DNA of 28,009 bases from DASWHF01 sp036393295 (GTDB lineage: Bacteria; Pseudomonadota; Gammaproteobacteria; Acidiferrobacterales; UBA6901), in the NCBI GenBank assembly GCA_036393295.1, contig DASWHF010000042.1:1-28009 (forward strand), read 5' to 3'. Under the pieces are notes generated by a model. The model saw only the letters and a list, made by a program, of their open reading frames with translations. It was not told the origin of the DNA and did not search any database. Positions within the stretch are counted from its first letter, which is position 1, and every line of letters begins with the position of its first letter. This document shows, one piece after another, positions 17,401 through 24,150 of the stretch. The translations under genes and the position numbers were made by a program.

Positions 17401-18745
17401 TCGCCGGTGCGAACCGCACCCGCACCCGCAGTCCCCGACCGCCCGGCGCGTCCATGAGCTCCACGGACGCGCCGTGCAGCTCGGCGATACGCTGCACGAT
17501 CGACAACCCCAGGCCGCAACCGCTGCCCGGCGCATCCGGCAGGCGGTAGAAACGCGCGAACACCCGCGTGCGCAGCTCCGCCGGAATCCCCGGCCCGGAG
17601 TCGGTCACCGACAGCGTCGCGGCGCCGTCCTCGCGGGCCACCGCGACCGTCACCCGCCCGCCGTCCGGCGTGTAGCGGACCGCATTGTCCACCAGATTGC
17701 GCACCAGGATCGGCAGCACCCGCGCATCGCCGTCGAGCTCGAGCGGCGCGGCGCATTCCAGCCCGAGATCGATATGCCGCGCGGCCGCCGCCGGCGCCAG
17801 CTCGCCGACCACGCGCGCGCACAACTGGCCGAGATCGAGCCGCGTGAACTCGCGCGCCGCGACGTCCGGATCGACGCGCGCCAGGGTCAGCAACTGCTCC
17901 ACCAGGTGCGTGGCGCGGTCCACGCCGCGCAGAATCTGCAGCACCGCGCGCCGCCGCTCGCCGTCCTGGTTCGCGCGCAGCGCGACCTGCGCCTGGGCCT
18001 TGAGCCCGGCGAGCGGCGTGCGCAGCTCGTGGGCGGCGTTGGCGGTGAAACGCCGCTCGCGCTCGAAGGCGGCCGCCAGGCGCGCCAGCAGATCGTTGAG
18101 CGCGACGACCAGCGGGCGGACCTCGTCGGGCGCGTCCTCGATCTTGAGCGGATCCAGCAACTGATGCGAGCGCTGGCCGATCTCCTCGGTGACGCGCCGC
18201 AAGGGCCGCAGGCCGCGCCCGATGCCGGTCCAGGTCAGCCCCGCCAGCAGCGGCAGGATCAGCAGCGCCGGCCACATCATCTGCACCAGGAGCTCGTGGA
18301 TCAACTCGTTGCGTATGTCGTGGCGCTCGCCCACCTGCAGGTTGAAATCGCCGGCCGTCGACGTGACGTAGACCCGCCAGTCCCGATCGTCGATCGTAAC
18401 GTCGTGGAAACCCTCGCCGGACGTGAAACGCCGCTCCGGCGCGTTGGGCGAGCGCAGCAACAGGTCCGCGCCGCGCCACAGCTGAAACGCGATCTTCTCC
18501 TGGTAGTCGTGCCCGGCCCGGGTGCCGAGGATCTCCTCCTGCAGCGTCGCGGCATCCTCCCGCTCCTCGACCAGCTCGTGCACCACCAGGCCCATCAGCA
18601 CGCGCGCCGACTGCGCGAGCTCGGCATCGAACAGCTCCTCGACCTCGTGCCGGGCGCTGAAAAAGCTCGCCACCATCATCGCGCCCCAGGCGAGCGTGAA
18701 CAGCGCAAGGAAGATGGCCAGCAGCCGGCGCCGCAGCGAGGTCAC
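17387..18745 (-). CDS. Sensor histidine kinase, QseC/PmrB type
   Basis: A 452-aa membrane kinase with two spans (about 8-28 and 157-177). The intervening periplasmic domain of about 125 residues resembles the QseC N-terminal domain (FQLWRGADLLLRSPNAP, then WRVYVTSTAGDFNLQVGERH). A HAMP-like segment follows, then the phospho-acceptor motif ANAAHELRTPLAG (His239), N box VRNLVDNAVRYTPDGG (about 347-362), DSGPGIP and the GLGLSIV box. It starts with GTG, overlapping the regulator stop as GTGA, so kinase and regulator are translationally coupled. The periplasmic domain has no obvious metal-binding cluster and the signal is unknown. The pair lies divergent to the thioredoxin-DUF4266-DUF3570-ApbE operon. 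Confidence 0.95.
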   Translation of the reverse strand: MTSLRRRLLAIFLALFTLAWGAMMVASFFSARHEVEELFDAELAQSARVLMGLVVHELVEEREDAATLQEEILGTRAGHDYQEKIAFQLWRGADLLLRSPNAPERRFTSGEGFHDVTIDDRDWRVYVTSTAGDFNLQVGERHDIRNELIHELLVQMMWPALLILPLLAGLTWTGIGRGLRPLRRVTEEIGQRSHQLLDPLKIEDAPDEVRPLVVALNDLLARLAAAFERERRFTANAAHELRTPLAGLKAQAQVALRANQDGERRRAVLQILRGVDRATHLVEQLLTLARVDPDVAAREFTRLDLGQLCARVVGELAPAAAARHIDLGLECAAPLELDGDARVLPILVRNLVDNAVRYTPDGGRVTVAVAREDGAATLSVTDSGPGIPAELRTRVFARFYRLPDAPGSGCGLGLSIVQRIAELHGASVELMDAPGGRGLRVRVRFAPATTGP

Positions 18746-19407
18746 GGTTTGGGTTTGGCGATCAGATAGCCGACGCCGCGCAGGGTGCGGATCAGCTCGT
18801 TGCCGAACTTCTTGCGCAGGTGATGGACATAGACCTCGACGGCGTTGCTGTCCACGTCCGGCACCGGGCCGTACAGCTCGGCCTCGAGCCTGGGACGCGA
18901 CACCACCTTGCCGGCGTTCTCGAGCAGGGTCTTGAGGATCACGAATTCGCTGCGGGTCAGCTCCACCGGCCGGTCGTTCAGCGCGACGGTGTGCGCGGTC
19001 GGATCGAGCAGGATGTCGCCGTGGCGCAGCACCGGCGTCACGCGCCCGCCGGCACGGCGCAGCAGCGCGCGCAGCCGCGCCAGCAGCTCGTCCATGTCGA
19101 AGGGCTTGACCAGGTAATCGTCGGCGCCGGTGTCGAGCCCCTCGACGCGCTCGGCCACCGCGTCGCGCGCCGTCAGCACCAGCACCGGGATCGCGCCGCC
19201 GCGGGCGCGCAGCGCGCGCAGCACCTCGAGCCCGTCCTTGTACGGCAGACCGAGATCCAGCACCACCGCCTCGACGCCGCCGCCCAACAGCGCGCGCTCG
19301 GCGGCGATGCCGTCGGTGACCCAGACGACGTCGTACCCTTCCTGGCCGAGCGTCACGCGCAGCGCGTCACCCAGGAGCTCGTCGTCTTCCACCAGCAGCA
19401 ATCGCAT
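18742..19407 (-). CDS. OmpR-family response regulator, QseB/PmrA type
   Basis: A 221-aa DNA-binding regulator. The receiver domain (1-115) has the acidic pair VEDDE, phospho-acceptor Asp51 (VVLDLGLPYKDG), Thr79 and Lys101 (YLVKPF). The winged-helix output domain (about 125-218) shows LTRSEFVILKTLLENAGKVV and VEVYVHHLRKKFG, ending RTLRGVGYLIAKPKP. The start MRLLLVEDDE was chosen as the usual receiver opening; the frame runs 40 codons further upstream into non-conserved Ala-rich sequence. Subfamily resemblance predicts binding to direct repeats of YTTAAK type, and such a box lies 130 bp upstream at 19537-19553 in the shared divergent spacer. Autoregulation and control of the neighbouring operon are therefore likely but inferred. 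Confidence 0.95.
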   Translation of the reverse strand: MRLLLVEDDELLGDALRVTLGQEGYDVVWVTDGIAAERALLGGGVEAVVLDLGLPYKDGLEVLRALRARGGAIPVLVLTARDAVAERVEGLDTGADDYLVKPFDMDELLARLRALLRRAGGRVTPVLRHGDILLDPTAHTVALNDRPVELTRSEFVILKTLLENAGKVVSRPRLEAELYGPVPDVDSNAVEVYVHHLRKKFGNELIRTLRGVGYLIAKPKP

Positions 19408-19536
19408 GGCGTAGTTATAAACGTCCGACGTGAAATTTGAAATAGCGGATGCGGCGGTCACGGCCGGGGCCGATCCCGCCGCGGCCGCCATCGCCGCCCG
19501 CGCCTCAAGGCCGCCCGTCACGACCACTCGTCGGCC

Positions 19537-19553
19537 CTTAAGGCGCGTTTAAG
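19537..19553 (+). promoter_or_regulatory. PmrA/QseB-type operator (two YTTAAK half-sites)
   Basis: CTTAAG-GCGCG-TTTAAG is a direct repeat of YTTAAK hexamers with a 5-bp spacer, the form known for PmrA-family regulators. Ten bases after it lies TAGAGT (19564-19569), a plausible -10, so the box would take the place of a -35 element as in regulator-dependent class II promoters. The first gene begins 32 bp after that hexamer. CTTAAG is palindromic, so the site reads almost as well on the other strand, towards the regulator gene. Confidence 0.6.
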
Positions 19554-19600
19554 TTTGCGCACCTAGAGTCAGCGGAACGTTCCGGAATTCGGGAGGACCC

Positions 19601-20095
19601 GTGCAGCTCGCATCTGTGTATCGCCTTGCGCTGGCCGTGGCGGTCGGCGCCCTGGCCGGCTGGACGCCGCCCGCTCCCGCCGGCTCGGCCCCCGAGCTCG
19701 CGCTCACGACCCGGCAAGGCGTGCTGCCGCTCGCCAGCCTGCGCGGCAAGGTCGTGTATCTCGACTACTGGGCGTCGTGGTGCGGCCCCTGCCGCAGCTC
19801 CTTCCCGTGGATGAACGAGATGCAATCGCGCTACGGCGACCGCGGCCTGGTCATCGTGGCGGTCAGCGTCGACAAGGAACCTGCGGCCGTCGACAGTTTT
19901 CTGCGCCAATACCCGGCGCGCTTCACCATCGCCTACGACCCGGCCGGGGCCGCGGCCGGCGCCATGCAGGTCAAGGGCATGCCCAGCTCCTACCTGATCG
20001 ACCGCGAGGGCAATGTCCACGCCGTGCACGTCGGCTTCCGCGAGCAGGACAAGGCCGAGCTGGAAACCAGGATCCGCACGCTGCTCACCGACTGA
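19601..20095 (+). CDS. TlpA-like exported thioredoxin
   Basis: Periplasmic thiol-disulfide protein of 164 aa. It starts with GTG after GGGAGGA. Residues 1-28 form a signal peptide or anchor (YRLALAVAVGALAGW). The AhpC/TSA-thioredoxin fold follows, with the active site YWASWCGPCRSS (CxxC near residues 64-67) and the cis-Pro loop KGMPSSYLIDREG (about 126-138). TlpA-family proteins reduce disulfides or carry electrons in the envelope. It is the first gene of the operon with DUF4266, DUF3570 and ApbE genes; the gap to the next gene is 23 bp. The Cys-containing DUF4266 tail encoded next door is an attractive candidate substrate, by inference only. Confidence 0.92.
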   Translation: MQLASVYRLALAVAVGALAGWTPPAPAGSAPELALTTRQGVLPLASLRGKVVYLDYWASWCGPCRSSFPWMNEMQSRYGDRGLVIVAVSVDKEPAAVDSFLRQYPARFTIAYDPAGAAAGAMQVKGMPSSYLIDREGNVHAVHVGFREQDKAELETRIRTLLTD

Positions 20096-20118
20096 TCCAT
20101 TCCGAGGAACCACTCATC

Positions 20119-20340
20119 ATGCGTATCGCCCTGGCCGGCATGCTGCTCGCGAGTCTGTGCACGCTCGCCGGCTGCAGCCTCAACCGTGTTCAACCCTGGG
20201 ACCGCGACGTGCTCGCCCAGCAAAAGATGCAGCTCGATCCCTATCCGCTCGACAGCTACCTCGACGAGCACATCTACTACAGCAAGGAAGGCGCGAGCGG
20301 CGGCAGCGGCGTCGGCGGCGGGGGGTGCGGATGCAACTGA
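20119..20340 (+). CDS. DUF4266 small lipoprotein with Cys-Gly-Cys-Asn tail
   Basis: A 73-aa lipoprotein with lipobox TLAGC (Cys19). The mature part is only about 55 residues: VQPWDRDVLAQQKMQLDP and SYLDEHIYYSKEGASGG, then a Gly-rich run ending GGGGCGCN. I recognise this arrangement as DUF4266, which I recall beside DUF3570 and ApbE genes. The terminal Cys70-Gly-Cys72 pair could carry a disulfide, bind metal or anchor a modification. The EGAS stretch (57-60) is loosely like the S/T-G-A-S/T acceptor of ApbE flavinylation, but its first residue differs. GAGGA precedes the ATG. The gene overlaps the DUF3570 gene by 10 bp, and the ribosome site of that gene falls within these Gly codons. Function unknown. 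Confidence 0.88.
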   Translation: MRIALAGMLLASLCTLAGCSLNRVQPWDRDVLAQQKMQLDPYPLDSYLDEHIYYSKEGASGGSGVGGGGCGCN

Positions 20341-21608
20341 AGAAACCGCGCCCGATCCGCGCGGCGCTCACGGCCGCGACCTGGTCGGTCATCACCGGCC
20401 TGCCGCAACCGGCTCAGGCCGCCGACGCCCAGCCCTGGGAGTTCGACACCGCCTTGCTGTACTACTCCGAGTCCGACCGGGTGAGCGCCGCGGAACCGGT
20501 GATCCGCGCGCGCAAGCCGCTCGGCGACGACGAGTACGTCAACCTGCGCATCGTGATCGACAGCCTGACCGGCTCCTCGGCGAACGGCGCGATCCCGACC
20601 GACGCGCCGCAGACCTTCACCTCGCCGTCCGGCGAGCGCACCTATACCACGCCGGCCAACCGGACGCCGCTCGATCCGAGCTTCCTCGACACGCGCTTCG
20701 CCCTCAACGCCGAGTGGGAGAAACCGTTGACCCGGACGCTGCGCGGCGTATTCGGCTTCAACGGCTCGAAGGAGTACGACTACACCTCGGTCGGCGTGTC
20801 CGCGACCCTGGCGCGGGACTTCAACAACCGCAACACCACGATCAGCGGCGGGCTGTCCTACAACGCCGACACCGTGGATCCGGTCGGCGGGGCGCCGCTG
20901 GGCCTGAGCGCGGTGCCGACCAGCGTCGGCGCGCCCAAGCAGACCCTGAGCGACAGCGAGGGCAAGAATGTCACCGAGCTGCTGCTCGGCTGGACGCAGG
21001 TGATCGACCGCAAGACGCTCATGCAGTTCAACTACAGCTTCGGCAAGGACGACGGTTACCTGACCGATCCCTACAAGCTCCTGAGCGTCGTTGACGGCGC
21101 GACCGGCGTGCTCGCGGCGACCCCCTATCTCTACGAGAAGCGCCCGGACAGCCGCACGCGCCAGTCCCTGTACTGGAAGACCCGGCACCAGTTCAGCGAG
21201 GACGTCCTGACCACGGTCTACCGCTACTACCGGGACGATTGGGGCGTCCAGGCGCACACGGTCGATCTGCGTTACCGCTGGGAGCTCGGCGGCGGCCACT
21301 ATCTGCAGCCGCACCTGCGCTATGCCAAGCAGAACGCCGCCGACTTTTACCGTTACTTCCTGATCGACGGCCAGACCCCGGAGTTCGCCAGCGCCGACTA
21401 CCGCCTGGGCGACATGACCACGACCACGTTCGGCGTCAAGTACGGCGTGGCGCTGGCGCGCAACCGCGAGTTCGGCGTGCGACTGGAGGTCATGCAGCAG
21501 TCGGGCGAGGGCCGGCCGGCCGAGGCGATCGGCGTCACCCGCAACCAGGATCTGTACCCGACTGTCGACGCCGTGATCTTCCAGTTGAGCTATTCCTTTC
21601 TCTGGTGA
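20331..21608 (+). CDS. DUF3570 predicted outer-membrane beta-barrel protein
   Basis: A 425-aa exported protein. The signal peptide ends near AQA-AD at about residue 30. The mature part begins QPWEFDTALLYYSESDRVSA and runs in alternating polar/aromatic strands, e.g. RTLRGVFGFNGSKEYDYTSV, ELLLGWTQVIDRKTLMQFNY, LYWKTRHQFSEDVLTTVYRY, closing with VDAVIFQLSYSFLW. The terminal aromatic residue and the strand pattern suit an outer-membrane barrel, and I recognise it as DUF3570. The start ATG lies inside the end of the DUF4266 gene, so translation is probably coupled. Function is not known. A barrel with a tiny lipoprotein partner suggests a cell-surface or export role for that lipoprotein, which is inference. 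Confidence 0.88.
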   Translation: MQLKKPRPIRAALTAATWSVITGLPQPAQAADAQPWEFDTALLYYSESDRVSAAEPVIRARKPLGDDEYVNLRIVIDSLTGSSANGAIPTDAPQTFTSPSGERTYTTPANRTPLDPSFLDTRFALNAEWEKPLTRTLRGVFGFNGSKEYDYTSVGVSATLARDFNNRNTTISGGLSYNADTVDPVGGAPLGLSAVPTSVGAPKQTLSDSEGKNVTELLLGWTQVIDRKTLMQFNYSFGKDDGYLTDPYKLLSVVDGATGVLAATPYLYEKRPDSRTRQSLYWKTRHQFSEDVLTTVYRYYRDDWGVQAHTVDLRYRWELGGGHYLQPHLRYAKQNAADFYRYFLIDGQTPEFASADYRLGDMTTTTFGVKYGVALARNREFGVRLEVMQQSGEGRPAEAIGVTRNQDLYPTVDAVIFQLSYSFLW

Positions 21609-21667
21609 AGGCCGGTATCTTGCTCCGGCGTGACGCGCGGCAGTGCGCACCGCGCCGGGGAAGACCC

Positions 21668-22576
21668 ATGCCGGACGCATCGCTCAGCCGGGCCGACGGT
21701 TACTGGATCGGCCGCTTCCACGCCATGGCCAGCCCCTGCGAGCTGCTCATGGACGTCGACGCGCGCGCGCAGGCCGCGGCGCTGCTCGCGGTGGCGCGCG
21801 ACGAGGCCCTGCGTGTCGAGGCCAAGTTCAGCCGATATCGCGACGACAGCATCGTCCACCGCATCAACCATTCGAACGGCGAACCGCTGACCGTCGACGA
21901 CGAGACCGCCTGCCTGCTCGACTATGCCGGCCAGTGCCACGCCCTGAGCGACGGCCTGTTCGACGTCACCTCCGGCGTGCTGCGTGCGGCGTGGCGCTTC
22001 GACGGCAGCGACCGCGTGCCGACGCCGCAGGCGGTCGCGGCGCTGCTGCCGCGCGTGGGCTGGACCAAGCTGGCCTGGCAGCGGCCGGTCATCCGGCTGC
22101 CGGCCGGCATGGAGATCGACCTCGGCGGCATCGGCAAGGAGTACGCCGTGGACCGCGCCGCGCTGCTGCTGCGCCGGCGCTCGCCGGCCAGCGTGCTGAT
22201 CAATTTCGGCGGCGATCTCTACGCCAGCGGCCCGCGCCGCGACGGCCGCGCCTGGGTGATCGGACTGGAAGACCCCGCACCGTCCGCAATCGAGATCAAC
22301 GCGCCGCGCGCGAGCGTCCGGGAGTTCGAGCTGGAGCGCGGTGGCATGGCGACCAGCGGCGACGCGCGGCGCTTCCTGCTCAAGAACGGTGTGCGCTATT
22401 CGCATATCCTCGATCCGCGCAGCGGCTGGCCGGTGCGCGACGCGCCGCGCTCGGTCACCACGGTCGCGGCGACCTGCACCGAGGCCGGCATCCTCGCCAC
22501 CCTGGCGATGCTGCACGGGGCCCGGGCCGAAGAGTTCCTGCGCGCCCAGGGCGTGAAGTTCTGGTGCTTGCGGTAA
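21668..22576 (+). CDS. apbE: ApbE-family FAD:protein FMN transferase (variant active site)
   Basis: A 302-aa ApbE-family protein, predicted to transfer FMN from FAD to Ser/Thr of exported proteins. Motifs: FHAMASPCELLMD at the N-terminus, KFSRYRDDSIVHRINHSNGE, MEIDLGGIGKEYAVDRA, SVLINFGGDLYASG and RYSHILDPRSGWPV. Against the E. coli form, the C-terminal ALEADAWDT metal motif aligns without gaps to CTEAGILAT here: the Asp that binds Mg2+ is Gly, while the following Thr is kept. No signal peptide or lipobox is evident, unlike classical periplasmic ApbE, so the location is open. It is the fourth gene of the operon, 59 bp after DUF3570, with GGGGAAG before the ATG. Whether it still flavinylates is unknown. 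Confidence 0.88.
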   Translation: MPDASLSRADGYWIGRFHAMASPCELLMDVDARAQAAALLAVARDEALRVEAKFSRYRDDSIVHRINHSNGEPLTVDDETACLLDYAGQCHALSDGLFDVTSGVLRAAWRFDGSDRVPTPQAVAALLPRVGWTKLAWQRPVIRLPAGMEIDLGGIGKEYAVDRAALLLRRRSPASVLINFGGDLYASGPRRDGRAWVIGLEDPAPSAIEINAPRASVREFELERGGMATSGDARRFLLKNGVRYSHILDPRSGWPVRDAPRSVTTVAATCTEAGILATLAMLHGARAEEFLRAQGVKFWCLR

Positions 22577-22605
22577 GGGAGGAGGCGGACGTGCGGCGCC
22601 AGATG

Positions 22606-22688
22606 ATCAGTAGCAAGTGGCAAGTGGCAAGTGGCAAGTGAAAATATAGCTGGGCTGTCATCCTTGCCACTTGCTACTTGCTACTGAT
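22606..22688. repeat. Heptamer-rich 26-bp inverted repeat after the apbE operon
   Basis: Arms 22606-22631 and 22663-22688 pair at 25 of 26 positions around a 31-base loop. The left side is built from tandem AGTGGCA heptamers (preceded by one AGTAGCA) running to 22640. It lies in the 190-bp spacer between apbE and the invertase gene, where it could end the operon transcript. The heptamers and AT-rich loop contrast with the GC-rich surroundings and suggest a miniature mobile or slippage-prone element. Confidence 0.85.
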
Positions 22689-22766
22689 TTAGATTTTACA
22701 CCACAATGTGCTAGAGTCCCGCCGGTCGTCGCGGAACCCGGCGCGGCGCGCCGGAACGACTCGAAC

Positions 22767-23960
22767 ATGCCCATCGATCCGCCGTCCCCCGACACCGAAC
22801 AACAACTGCTGACGCAGGCCCACGACCGTGCGCTCGACGTGCTGCGTGCCAATCTCACGCCACACGGCATCCTGGCGGCGCGCCGCACGGCGCACGCCGA
22901 GGAGCGGCACTACACCCGGCTGTTCGCGCGCGACGCCGGCGTCTGCGCGTTGGCAATGGGTTTGTCCCGCGACGCGGACCTGGTCGGCGGCGCGCGCGCC
23001 GCGCTGCTCACGCTCGCCGACCATCAGGCCGACAACGGCCAGATCCCGAAATTCGTCGATCCCGAGCAGGCGGATTCCGACTTCTGGTATCTCGGCTGCA
23101 TCGACGCCACCCTGTGGTGGCTGATCGCCGCCGAGTTCCTCAAGCGCCATGCGCCCGATCCCGGCTATGACAGGAAGCTCGACGCCAACGTCGAGCGGGC
23201 GCTGACCTGGCTCGGCTGCCAGGAGCACCCGCGCCTCTACCTGCTGCAGCAGAACGAGGCCAGCGACTGGGCCGATGTCATGCCGCGCTCCGGCTTCGTG
23301 CTGTACAGCAACGCGCTGTGGTATCACGTCAAACGGCGCTACGGCCTGCCGCACCAGGCCGACACGCTCTATCACTTCAACCACCTGTTCTACCCGTTCT
23401 CGCGCCACGTGCCCAACTACCGGCGCCTGCGGCTGCTGCGCGACTACGTGCGCAACCGGTCGCGCGACACCAAGCTCTACCTGAGCTTCGTCAACTTCTC
23501 CTTCTGGGGCGAGGAAGGCGACGTGCTCGGCAATCTGCTGGCGGTGCTGGTCGGGCTGGCCACCGAGCAGCCGGCCCGCAACATCCTCGACGCGCTCGTG
23601 ACCGCCGGCGTCGATCGCCCCTATCCGGCGCGCGCGGTGTGCGCGCCGATCGCGCCCGATCATCCGCAGTGGCGGCTGTACATGGAGCGCCACGACCAGA
23701 ACTACGCATGGCAGTACCACAACGGCGGCATCTGGCCGCTGATCGGCGGCTTCTGGGTGCTGGCGCTGGCCGCGCAAGGCGACGCACCCGCGGCCCGCGC
23801 CGCGCTGGTCGCGCTCGCCCGGCTCAATCGTGCCAATGATTGGGAATTCAACGAGTGGTTCCACGGCCGGACCGGCGAGCCGCTGGGCATGCCCGGCCAG
23901 TCCTGGAGCGCGGCGATGTACCTGCTGGCCGAGGCCGGGATGCGCGGAAACGTATTTTGA
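22767..23960 (+). CDS. GH100-like alkaline/neutral invertase
   Basis: A 397-aa all-helical (alpha/alpha)6 glycosidase, probably cytoplasmic sucrose hydrolase; databases often label such proteins amylo-alpha-1,6-glucosidase. Evidence: YTRLFARDAGVCALAMG (about 49-65), NGQIPKFVDPE, FWYLGCIDATLWWLI, then NEASDWADVMPRSGFVLYSN with Asp167 at the position of the GH100 general acid (D-W-x-D-x-M). NEWFHGRTGEPLGMPGQSWS near the end places Glu363 where PEYYDGKLG carries the catalytic Glu in cyanobacterial and plant neutral invertases. The ATG at 22767 has only a weak ribosome site; the open frame continues upstream but is not family-like. No sucrose synthase or transporter gene is nearby. Substrate assignment is moderately sure, the fold very likely. 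Confidence 0.85.
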   Translation: MPIDPPSPDTEQQLLTQAHDRALDVLRANLTPHGILAARRTAHAEERHYTRLFARDAGVCALAMGLSRDADLVGGARAALLTLADHQADNGQIPKFVDPEQADSDFWYLGCIDATLWWLIAAEFLKRHAPDPGYDRKLDANVERALTWLGCQEHPRLYLLQQNEASDWADVMPRSGFVLYSNALWYHVKRRYGLPHQADTLYHFNHLFYPFSRHVPNYRRLRLLRDYVRNRSRDTKLYLSFVNFSFWGEEGDVLGNLLAVLVGLATEQPARNILDALVTAGVDRPYPARAVCAPIAPDHPQWRLYMERHDQNYAWQYHNGGIWPLIGGFWVLALAAQGDAPAARAALVALARLNRANDWEFNEWFHGRTGEPLGMPGQSWSAAMYLLAEAGMRGNVF

Positions 23961-23969
23961 TTAGCGACT

Positions 23970-24120
23970 CAACGCAAAGGTGCAAAGAAAACGCGGAACA
24001 ACAACAAAATGCAGGGCGGGGCCTTGCCCCGCCAAAACAATCTTCACGGCACCACACGCCGCCACGGTGGGGCAAGGCCCCACCCTACCCATTTTATTTT
24101 TTCCTTGCGCCCTTGCCTTG
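23970..24120. repeat. Nested inverted-repeat element (BIME/REP-like) between convergent genes
   Basis: Outer arms 23970-23991 and 24099-24120 match at 18 of 22 positions after reverse complementing (CAACGCAAAGGTGCAAAG type). Inside, two G/C-rich hairpins with 8-bp perfect stems and 3-base loops (24015-24033 and 24066-24084) are inverted copies of one another, each flanked by AAAAT/ATTTT (24006 and 24095). The element nearly fills the gap between the invertase and pepN stop codons. Paired opposed palindromes are the usual layout of REP doublets. A terminator role for both converging genes is likely. Confidence 0.85.
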
Positions 24121-24150
24121 GGCTGCCGAGCCTGTTCGCCGCTTTCGACA

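Noticed and set aside
22591..22700. CRISPR array suggested by the repeated AGTGGCA units
   Set aside because: The units are contiguous 7-mers without spacers and form one hairpin; no cas gene is present.
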